From: Ignavibacteriales bacterium
GTDB taxonomy: Bacteria > Bacteroidota > Ignavibacteria > Ignavibacteriales > Ignavibacteriaceae
Assembly (NCBI GenBank): GCA_020061995.1
Contig: JAGUXE010000236.1
Span: 1-61,506 of the forward strand
Direction of reading: 5' to 3'
DNA length: 61,506 nucleotides
Under the pieces are notes generated by a model. That model had not been told where the DNA came from. It saw nothing but the letters and a program-made list of their open reading frames with translations, and ran no database searches. Positions 27,492 to 35,536 of this stretch are shown here, piece by piece. The position numbers were made by a program, and so were the translations under genes. Each line of letters opens with the position of its first letter. The stretch's first letter is position 1.

Positions 27492-29618
27492 ATGAAATTG
27501 CTACAAGTCATAATAGTTATAGTACTATTTACCACACAAAATTTTCCCCAATTTGGATTTAACTGGCAAAACCCGATGCCGCAGGGAAAAACTCTTAACT
27601 CAATTTTTCCGTTAACGGATCAACTTATTTACGCAGTCGGCAGTCGTGGCAATTTCATTAAATCACTTGACGGCGGATCAACATGGCAGATTACATCTCT
27701 AAATACAGATGTCGATTTTTATGATATTTATTTCCTTGATTCAAACACAGGATTTATTTGCGGCGAAACCGGTGTTATTTATAAAACAACGGACGGGGGT
27801 TCCAACTGGTTTTTGACGAATTCACCTCTAACTTCTACACTTTATTCGATGGATTTTGTAAGTGCTACTCAAGGCTTTGTTGCCGGGGCAAACGGAATAA
27901 TTTTGCACACTACAAATTCCGGAAATGACTGGCATACAATCGCACTCCCAGAAATTTTTAGTTTATCGAAAATTAAATTTCTCAATCCTTCAACCGGTTT
28001 TGCTGTAGGTGAAAACGGCAAAGCTTATAAAACAACAGACGGTGGAGCTAATTGGAATTCACTTACAACAGGAATTAATGAAATATTATCTTCAATTGAT
28101 TTTATTGATGAAAACAATGGGACTATTGTTGGAAAAAGCGGATTAATTCTTATTACTTCTGATGGTGGTTTAAACTGGGTGAAAAAGTCATTACCTGCAG
28201 ACACGTGGTTGTTCTCTGTTGCCTACTTATCTGCTGCTAATATCTGGATAACCGGAAGTAATGGAACAATATTAAAGTCATCAGATAACGGTGAAACCTG
28301 GGAATATCATGTGAGTGGCGGGAATTTCTTACTGACTTCCATCAGAAAATCATCTTTAAATGATGCCTGGATTTGTGGTGAAAAAGGGATGATGTTAAAA
28401 ACATCTGATGGTGGAAATAACTGGAGTTTTCAGACTTCAGGTATATTTTCAAATTTTACAAATGCTGCATTCAGAAGTAAAACACTCGGTTATGTAGTGG
28501 GTGATAATGGTGTAATTCTAAAAACAAGTGATGGTGGGCTTAATTGGGTTCAACAAAACAGTGGAACTAACGAGAGATTGAATCAAGTTGTTTTTATGAA
28601 GCCGGATACTGCATTCATTGTTGGTAATAAAGGAGTCCTTCTTACTACTACCAACGGTGGTGAGGATTGGATAAAATTGTCTACCTCTCTTGGGGCACAA
28701 AGTGATTTTAATACCGTAGTATTTCAGACGCCGCTGATTGGAAGAGTTTTTGCAAATATGGGGCTTTCATTACGCACAACAGACGGTGGGTTAACCTGGA
28801 CACAAGCTCCATTTGGTGTAAATAATGCGATTAGATCATCTGAATTTACAAGGGCATCTGTTGGTTTTTTAGCGGGAGATGGTGGCGTTTTTGTAAGGTT
28901 GAGAATGGGATCATTGGGAATGTTGATAATTGATGATTACTCACCCGGTCCGCAATATGACATGTCGCATGTACTTTTTATCGACCCAACTTATGGTTGG
29001 GTTGTTGGAAAATATGGAATTGTTATGCGTACGACAGATCAAGGGTGGACTTGGGATACAACTGCTTTTGTTCCGGTTAATAAATTAATGTCTGTAAGAT
29101 TTAGTAATCCTGATACAGGATGGGTTGCAGGAAGTAATGGTAAAGTTTTCAAAACTACCGACGGTGGTTTTAACTGGAGAGAATTAAAAACCGGAATTTC
29201 GAACTATTTGAACTTCATTCATTTCTTACCGGATGGAGAAGGCTGGGTGTTTGGAGATAATGGAACAATTTTGCATACCACTACTGGTGGAGAAAACCCT
29301 TCCACAACATTGAGAGTTAAAGAAGAGAGTTTACCGGAAAGCTTTACAGTAAAACAAAATTATCCGAATCCATTTAATGCAAGCACAGTTATTGAATATA
29401 ATTTGCAACAAGATGCTTACGTAAATATTAAGATATTCGATTTACTTGGAAGAGAAATAAAATCATTTGAACAAGGACTAAAGTCTAAAGGTTCATATCG
29501 ATTAACCTTTAATGCAGAAGGATTCGCTTCAGGTGTCTATTTCTGTCGAGTTGAAATAAAACCGGAACAGTCGACCTCTTCTTTTGTTGATGTTAAGAAA
29601 ATGATTTATCTAAGATAA
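27492..29618 (+). CDS. Second secreted YCF48/BNR-repeat protein with type IX sorting domain
   Basis: A 708-residue exported protein with a signal peptide ending near TTQNFPQ. Residues about 25-600 are repeats with TTDGGxxW cores, similar to but clearly divergent from the YCF48 protein at 3946-6405. Here the propeller joins the C-terminal sorting domain (QNYPNPFNAST near 622) directly, without the VELTSF sandwich module found in the other. The end is VKKMIYLR. By architecture it is exported through the type IX system; ligand or partner unknown. Confidence 0.85.
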   Translation: MKLLQVIIVIVLFTTQNFPQFGFNWQNPMPQGKTLNSIFPLTDQLIYAVGSRGNFIKSLDGGSTWQITSLNTDVDFYDIYFLDSNTGFICGETGVIYKTTDGGSNWFLTNSPLTSTLYSMDFVSATQGFVAGANGIILHTTNSGNDWHTIALPEIFSLSKIKFLNPSTGFAVGENGKAYKTTDGGANWNSLTTGINEILSSIDFIDENNGTIVGKSGLILITSDGGLNWVKKSLPADTWLFSVAYLSAANIWITGSNGTILKSSDNGETWEYHVSGGNFLLTSIRKSSLNDAWICGEKGMMLKTSDGGNNWSFQTSGIFSNFTNAAFRSKTLGYVVGDNGVILKTSDGGLNWVQQNSGTNERLNQVVFMKPDTAFIVGNKGVLLTTTNGGEDWIKLSTSLGAQSDFNTVVFQTPLIGRVFANMGLSLRTTDGGLTWTQAPFGVNNAIRSSEFTRASVGFLAGDGGVFVRLRMGSLGMLIIDDYSPGPQYDMSHVLFIDPTYGWVVGKYGIVMRTTDQGWTWDTTAFVPVNKLMSVRFSNPDTGWVAGSNGKVFKTTDGGFNWRELKTGISNYLNFIHFLPDGEGWVFGDNGTILHTTTGGENPSTTLRVKEESLPESFTVKQNYPNPFNASTVIEYNLQQDAYVNIKIFDLLGREIKSFEQGLKSKGSYRLTFNAEGFASGVYFCRVEIKPEQSTSSFVDVKKMIYLR

Positions 29619-29631
29619 TATTTGTAATTAT

Positions 29632-31071
29632 TTACATCGATTCAAATCGAAGCCAATTTACACGACTCTTTTCAGTATAGGGAGCACCGGCAGTAAAAAT
29701 AACAATATCATTTGGATTCACATGTCTTGCTTCTAAAATCATTTTTTTTGCCATCTCGATGGCAACATTTTCTTTATTAATATCTTCCATAAATAACGAA
29801 GTTACCCCCCATTTTAAACATAAGCGATTCATTGTTTCGAAATGATCTGAAACAGCTATAATTCTAGCTTTAGGTCTGTATTTGGAAAGGCGTTGTGCAG
29901 TTCTTCCCTCATGTGTAAATACAACAATTGCAGTTGCGTTAACTTGCTTACTAATTTCAACGATAGCTTTATTCATTGAATCAAAAAGATTTTCCTCTAC
30001 AGTTCGCGGAATCTCAAACTGGATTGGAACACATTGTTTGATATTCAATTCAGCTTTAAGGACAATATTATTCATTATTTCAACTGTGCGCAAAGGATAT
30101 TTACCTACTGAAGTTTCACCACTCAACATTACTACATCTGTCCCATCCCACACCGCATTGGCAACATCAGATGCTTCAGCACGGGTTGGAATTGGATTGC
30201 TAATCATTGATTCAAGCATTTGAGTTGCGGTAATAACAAGTTTCCCTACTTCATTACATCTTTTTATAATGTGTTTTTGAACAATTGGCACATCTTCAGG
30301 CTCAAGTTCAACCCCAAGATCACCACGGGCAACCATTATTCCATCAGATTCTTTTAAGATTGCTTCAAAATTATCTATTGCTTCTTTTTTCTCAATCTTT
30401 GCAATTACGGGAATCTTTTTCCCTTTATTCTCCAGCCATTTTTTAATTTGAATAATGTCTTCAGGCTGCCTTACAAAAGAAAGTGCAATAAAATCAATTC
30501 TTTTGTCTATGGCAAATTCTAGATCGCTAAAATCTTTTTCGGTAACTGAAGGAGTTGATAATTTCATTCCGGGAAGATTCATTCCTTTTCTTGGTTTTAA
30601 AATCCCTCCATTCTCAATATCACAAATAACAGAATTATTGGTTTTCGCTTTTATTCTTAACCGGACGAGACCGTCATCAATTAAAATTTGTTCACCGATA
30701 TTGGAATCTTCAACCAGCAGCTTATATGATGTTGAAACTCTTTTATTATCTCCTAAGAAATCATCAATAGAAATTTCTAATGTATCGCCTGAAAATATTT
30801 CAAATTGCGCCTCCATCAGATTCCCGATTCTTATTTTTGGACCTTGCAAATCAAGTAACACAGCAAGCGGTTCATCTTCTTCTCTACAAGCATCATTTAT
30901 CTCATTGAATAGATTTGTATAAAAATTATAATCACCATGAGAAAAATTGAGTCTTACCCCATCAAGCCCCGCTTCCATCAACCGTTTTATCATTTCTTTT
31001 GTACTTGTCGCGGGTCCCAGTGTACAAAGAATTTTTGTCTTAGCAAATACTTTGCTGTAATCGATACTCAT
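29632..31071 (-). CDS. pyk: Pyruvate kinase
   Basis: Converts PEP and ADP to pyruvate and ATP. The 479-residue length is typical of type II bacterial enzymes. Recognisable blocks are TKILCTLGPA, RLNFSHGDY, the signature IPVIAKIEKKEA with the catalytic lysine, and MVARGDLGVE followed by ITATQMLESM. The C-terminal domain (about 345-479) carries the regulatory/allosteric fold, ending in GAPYTEKSRVN. Its ATG overlaps the stop of the Lon-type protease by 1 nt (TAATG), so translation is probably coupled to that gene. Nothing in between suggests its own promoter. Confidence 0.96.
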   Translation of the reverse strand: MSIDYSKVFAKTKILCTLGPATSTKEMIKRLMEAGLDGVRLNFSHGDYNFYTNLFNEINDACREEDEPLAVLLDLQGPKIRIGNLMEAQFEIFSGDTLEISIDDFLGDNKRVSTSYKLLVEDSNIGEQILIDDGLVRLRIKAKTNNSVICDIENGGILKPRKGMNLPGMKLSTPSVTEKDFSDLEFAIDKRIDFIALSFVRQPEDIIQIKKWLENKGKKIPVIAKIEKKEAIDNFEAILKESDGIMVARGDLGVELEPEDVPIVQKHIIKRCNEVGKLVITATQMLESMISNPIPTRAEASDVANAVWDGTDVVMLSGETSVGKYPLRTVEIMNNIVLKAELNIKQCVPIQFEIPRTVEENLFDSMNKAIVEISKQVNATAIVVFTHEGRTAQRLSKYRPKARIIAVSDHFETMNRLCLKWGVTSLFMEDINKENVAIEMAKKMILEARHVNPNDIVIFTAGAPYTEKSRVNWLRFESM

Positions 31072-33554
31072 TATTTGTTTCCTCTGTTAGTTTCTTTTTT
31101 TGGGGGACTACTTTTATGTTTTGTTTTGTGTTTATCAAAATGATGTTTTACGCTTGCATACATTTTTTTTAGTTTTTCATATACAGTGTGATAAAGAGTT
31201 CCTGCCGGAAAATGTCCGTGACTGTTCTTTTCGCCGGCAACTACTCCGGTTAAAATTTGAATCCCTTCCTCAATCCTGCTAATTGGGTAAATATGAAAAT
31301 TCCTATTTCTAACTTCTGCGATAACTTCTTCTTTAAGCATTAAATCTTTAACGTTCTGTATAGGAATAATTACTCCCTGTTTACCGTTTAAGCCTTTTAA
31401 CTTACATGTATCAAAGAATCCTTCAATCTTTTCGTTCACACCACCAATAGGTTGAATATCGCCTTTCTGATTTATTGATCCGGTAACAGCAATAGATTGT
31501 TTAATTGGAACTCCGGATAATTGAGAAAGTAAAATGAAAATTTCTGCAGCAGAGGCACTATCTCCGTCAATCATTCCATAAGATTGTTCAAAAACTAAAT
31601 TGGCTGAAAATGAAAGAGGAAAGTCTTGTCCGAATGTTTCTCGAAAGTAACCGGATATTATTAGTACACCTTTATTATAAGTGTTTCCACCCATGCCTGC
31701 TTCACGCTCAACGTTAATTATTGAACCATTTCCAAGAGCTACTGCCGCTGTAATCTTTGATGGTTTTCCGAATGCGAATAAATCATTTCCATAAACAGCA
31801 AGTCCGTTAATCTGTCCAACTTTTTCTCCATCGGTTTCAATAAGAAAGGATCCTTCTTTTATCATCTCAGACATTTTTTCTTCAGAAAGAGCATGACGTT
31901 CACGTGCATAAGCATAGGCGGTTTCAACATGTTGTTGTTTAACAATTTTTTCTGAACCTTGAAGTGCCCAGAAATTTGCTTCACGGGCTAAATCTGCAAC
32001 CATAGAAAATCTGGCTGTTAACTTATCTTTTTGTCCTGCATAACGGGCTGCTAATTCGAGCAGAGAAGCTATTGCAGTTTTATCAAACTCAAGGAGGCTT
32101 TCTTCCTTGATCATACTTTTAATTACACGTGCATATTCAAGCATTACATCAGAAGTACGTGAAATCTCATGATCAAACTCAGCAAGTACTTTGAAAATCT
32201 TTTTGAAGTCATATTCATATTCAGATAAAACCGAATAGACAGTTGAACTTCCTATAAGAATTACTTTTGTTTCAACATCAATCGGTTCAGGTTTAAGAAT
32301 GGAAGGGGAGAATTGGAAATAATTCATGGAATCTTGAATTTCCAGTTTTCGATGTGTTAAAACTCTTTTTAATGTGCGCCAAACACCGGGTTCTTCAAAT
32401 ACAGAGTTAACACTCAAAACCAAAAATCCACCATTTGCTTTTAATAGTGATCCGGCTTTAATTTTTGTGAAGTCAGCGTACCAACCCCCGCGCCCGTCAT
32501 TAATTTTTTCGATAGTGCCAAATAAACTTGTGAAACTCGGTGAAATTTCTACAATAACAGGAGACTCTTTCTGATTAGAATTATCAAGTATTATATTAAC
32601 TTCATACTCTTTAAAATAGTCAATTACAAAACCCTCACTTGTTGTATCCCCTTCGGGTTTTTGTCCCTTAAACGTTTGAAGATTCTCTAGAATACTCTCT
32701 TCAACTTGCGTTAAATATGTTAATATTTTTTGATTTGAATATTTTTCCGTAAAGCCTATCATCGCACCTGAAACTATTGCTTCAACCTCTTGTTGCTCAA
32801 GAGCCAGAGCTTCTTTATGCATATTTTGACTTAACTTCAATCCCTTTTTAAAGAGTTGCACTAACTCAGTTTGAAAGAGGGTATATTTCTTATAAATTTT
32901 CTTTGCTTCGGGTTTTGAAATATTTCCCTCGGTTACTAGTTTTTCTAATTCAGTAATTGGAGTCGGTTTTGATTTTATTACAGGAATAACCTCCGGTCGT
33001 GCAGTTTCACCAACTTGAATTTGTCCTAATGAAAAACCTTCCTGTGAAATTTTTACTTCAAAAGAAGTAACCAACTCCTGCTCTTTCACTGTATAGGCAT
33101 CAAGTATCTTCCCCTTTTTCTTGAGATAATTTTCGCTTTCAAGAGCTTGCGGAATTTTGTCTTGTAAAAATCCAATAAAGCTACTCATTTCATCTCGAAA
33201 GGCTTTTGCTTCACCTGCAGGAAAAGTTAATAGAGTTGGATTATCTGTATCATGAAAATTATTCACATAAGCATAGTCATATAGTAGTGGGCGATTTGAT
33301 GACATAGATTCAAGAATTTTTTTGACTGAAGAGGCTTTACCTGTTCCCGATAACCCCGATATATAGATATTATATCCCGGACTTCTAAGATTCACACCGA
33401 GTTTAATTGCCCGAATTGCACGATCTTGTCCAAGAATTCCTTCAATCGGTTCAAGTTCATCTGTCGATTTAAAATCAAATATATTAGGATTGCATTTCCA
33501 TCGGAGGTTTTTCGGTTTTAATTCCGAAAATGTCGAAATAGTTTTCAGCGCCAT
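31071..33554 (-). CDS. Lon-family ATP-dependent protease (LonB-like, soluble type)
   Basis: An 827-residue AAA+ protease. Walker A is GLSGTGKASS near residue 66. A long helical insert occupies about 110-280. The C-terminal proteolytic domain has Ser666 in GDSASAAE and Lys709 in GGVNEKIEGFF; their spacing of 43 equals that of E. coli Lon. There is no N-terminal Lon substrate domain and no transmembrane segment, so it belongs to the 'Lon-related putative protease' group seen in many bacteria rather than the housekeeping Lon. Translationally coupled to pyk downstream. Confidence 0.92.
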   Translation of the reverse strand: MALKTISTFSELKPKNLRWKCNPNIFDFKSTDELEPIEGILGQDRAIRAIKLGVNLRSPGYNIYISGLSGTGKASSVKKILESMSSNRPLLYDYAYVNNFHDTDNPTLLTFPAGEAKAFRDEMSSFIGFLQDKIPQALESENYLKKKGKILDAYTVKEQELVTSFEVKISQEGFSLGQIQVGETARPEVIPVIKSKPTPITELEKLVTEGNISKPEAKKIYKKYTLFQTELVQLFKKGLKLSQNMHKEALALEQQEVEAIVSGAMIGFTEKYSNQKILTYLTQVEESILENLQTFKGQKPEGDTTSEGFVIDYFKEYEVNIILDNSNQKESPVIVEISPSFTSLFGTIEKINDGRGGWYADFTKIKAGSLLKANGGFLVLSVNSVFEEPGVWRTLKRVLTHRKLEIQDSMNYFQFSPSILKPEPIDVETKVILIGSSTVYSVLSEYEYDFKKIFKVLAEFDHEISRTSDVMLEYARVIKSMIKEESLLEFDKTAIASLLELAARYAGQKDKLTARFSMVADLAREANFWALQGSEKIVKQQHVETAYAYARERHALSEEKMSEMIKEGSFLIETDGEKVGQINGLAVYGNDLFAFGKPSKITAAVALGNGSIINVEREAGMGGNTYNKGVLIISGYFRETFGQDFPLSFSANLVFEQSYGMIDGDSASAAEIFILLSQLSGVPIKQSIAVTGSINQKGDIQPIGGVNEKIEGFFDTCKLKGLNGKQGVIIPIQNVKDLMLKEEVIAEVRNRNFHIYPISRIEEGIQILTGVVAGEKNSHGHFPAGTLYHTVYEKLKKMYASVKHHFDKHKTKHKSSPPKKETNRGNK

Positions 33555-33610
33555 TTTAATCCCACATTTTGTTGAAGAAGGAAATTATTTATTTAACATT
33601 TGCAACAGAT

Positions 33611-33641
33611 AAAAACTCCATAGCGTCAAATAGCGACTATG
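33611..33641 (-). terminator. Possible terminator downstream of the TerB-like gene
   Basis: On the minus strand CATAG...CTATG arms (33637-33641 with 33619-33623) plus an inner CG pair form a short hairpin with one bulge, followed by GAGTTTTTATC. It lies about 160 nt after the TerB-like stop. The stem is weak. Confidence 0.4.
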
Positions 33642-33799
33642 TGTCTCTCTTCCCTGAATACGTCGATAGAATTAAAGTTAAACGGAAATTTTCTATCTTC
33701 TAAATAACTGTGCAGCAATTTAAAAGAAACTTAAAATCTACCACAGTAAAAATGACTAATTAAATAAATAACAGCAATAAAAAGATTTACATGTAAAAA

Positions 33800-34186
33800 T
33801 TATGCTTTGTAATCTATTCCCCAAGCTTGACCGAGTACATTCACAAAAGCCTTTTCTTCAAATTGATAATTACCGTCAGACTGCGCTATCGCAACCAGAT
33901 CGTCTAAGATGGACGTTTTTATTTCGACATCTTCAATTTCGTAATGAATGGCACTTGCAATTGTATTTACAACTTTAAGTCGCTCATCGGCGGTTTTGTT
34001 GTACCAATTTATTGCATCTTCAAGAAGATCATTAACTTCATTGGATGTAAACTCGGGTGCTCTGGAATGGATTTTTGATTTTATGGAATCCAATTCAGCT
34101 TGCTGCAAATCGGCATCAGTAAGATGTGCGAAAGCTAAGTAGAGATAACCAAGATTGTTTAAAAGTGCCCTCTTTTCATCGTTCAT
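33800..34186 (-). CDS. TerB-like helical protein
   Basis: A 128-residue, all-helical acidic protein. The segment ILDDLVAIAQSDGNYQFEEKAF resembles the DxxGxxxxxE metal-binding helix motif of the TerB/DjlA-N fold, and the rest fits a single such domain. TerB-like proteins occur in tellurite-resistance and membrane-stress settings but also alone. No other ter genes are present here, so no tellurite role should be inferred. It lies divergently from the class-V PLP enzyme. Confidence 0.55.
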   Translation of the reverse strand: MNDEKRALLNNLGYLYLAFAHLTDADLQQAELDSIKSKIHSRAPEFTSNEVNDLLEDAINWYNKTADERLKVVNTIASAIHYEIEDVEIKTSILDDLVAIAQSDGNYQFEEKAFVNVLGQAWGIDYKA

Positions 34187-34350
34187 AATAAATTCCTTTA
34201 CTGTTTGTTGAAATTCAAAAGAACTCTATTTGAATAATATTGATTTATTATTCATATTTCAATTATCTTCTTCAAATGTTTTATGAATATTCGAATAAAG
34301 ATATTAAAGGTTTTTATTCGTATTTTAATGGAAATTAATTAGAGGTTCAA

Positions 34351-35481
34351 ATGACTGTTCTGGAAGCACGTACTTACTTCCCATATCTAAAAAGTGGTAA
34401 GATTTATTTAAATCATGCTTCTATTAGTCCATTATCGAGTCTAGTTACTGACAGGGTAAAAGAATTTCTTCTTGAGAGAAGTGAAACTGATATTGAAAAT
34501 ATTCCCAAAGTTCAATATGTAACTGAATCAGTTAAAGCCAGACTTGCAAAATTAATTAACACATCTCCTGATCGCATTGCCTTTGTTGATAATACTTCCA
34601 ACGGATTAAATATTATTGCACAGGGGCTATCATGGAAATCAGGTGACAAAATAATATTAAATGATATCGAATTCCCTTCAAATGTTTATCCTTTCTTAAA
34701 TCTTAAATCACAAGGTGTTGAAATAGATTTTGTGAAATCAAAGGATGGAATTGTTTTAGCTGAAGATATAATAAAGAGGATAACACCAAAAACAAAATTG
34801 ATTTCGATAAGCTCTGTTCAGTTTTTAAGTGGTTACAGAGCGGATCTAAAATTAATCGGGGAAGTTTGCAAACAAAAAAATATAATTTTTTGTGTAGATG
34901 CTATACAGGGGCTGGGAGCTGTTAATCTTAATTTTGAAGAATGTAATATCAGCTTTTTGGCATGTGGAGCTCAAAAATGGTTAATGGGAATGATGGGGCT
35001 GGCATTTATTGCGGTTTCTGAAGAATTACAAACCAAAATTGCCCCCAAATATGTCGGTTGGTTATCAGTTGAAAACCCATGGACTTTACTAAATTATGAC
35101 CTTGAACTTAAAAAAAGTGCCGACGCTTTTCAAAACGGAACTATAAGCGTTGTTGGTGTAAATGCTCTTGATGCGGCTCTTGAGTTGTTTGACAAATTTG
35201 GTGTCGATAATGTTGAAGAGAGTGTTTTATCAAATTCATTATATTTTTTAAGACAATTAGAGACAATCGGCATTCACCCCCTTCTAGCAGGTTATGACTT
35301 CAAATATATATCAGGAATTGTCAGTTTCCGGTCAGAAAATGTCAAATCTATTTATAATGCATTAGCAGAAACAAATATAAACTGTTCACTTCGTGAAGGA
35401 CTCATACGTTTTTCCCCCCACTTTTATAATACGTTTGAGGAGATTGATATCGTAATTAATCGCATAAAGTTGACTCTGTAA
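34351..35481 (+). CDS. Class-V aminotransferase fold PLP enzyme (cysteine desulfurase-like)
   Basis: A 376-residue fold-type I PLP enzyme. Hallmarks are YLNHASISPLS at the N-terminus (about 18-28), CVDAIQGLG with the ring-stacking Asp (about 182-190), and the Schiff-base lysine Lys209 in CGAQKWLMG. The short catalytic cysteine loop expected of group I desulfurases is not evident, and the sequence is closer to the isopenicillin-epimerase/selenocysteine-lyase-like branch. Reaction unknown. AGAGG 7 nt before the ATG supports the start. A PAS kinase follows. Confidence 0.82.
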   Translation: MTVLEARTYFPYLKSGKIYLNHASISPLSSLVTDRVKEFLLERSETDIENIPKVQYVTESVKARLAKLINTSPDRIAFVDNTSNGLNIIAQGLSWKSGDKIILNDIEFPSNVYPFLNLKSQGVEIDFVKSKDGIVLAEDIIKRITPKTKLISISSVQFLSGYRADLKLIGEVCKQKNIIFCVDAIQGLGAVNLNFEECNISFLACGAQKWLMGMMGLAFIAVSEELQTKIAPKYVGWLSVENPWTLLNYDLELKKSADAFQNGTISVVGVNALDAALELFDKFGVDNVEESVLSNSLYFLRQLETIGIHPLLAGYDFKYISGIVSFRSENVKSIYNALAETNINCSLREGLIRFSPHFYNTFEEIDIVINRIKLTL

Positions 35482-35536
35482 TTTTTCTTTTCTGATTGTT
35501 CTGTTTTAGTAATAACTTTTGCAATTGGAGGATATT

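Noticed and set aside
33800..34186. Tellurite resistance determinant
   Set aside because: Only a lone TerB-like domain is seen, with no terC, terD or other ter genes nearby.
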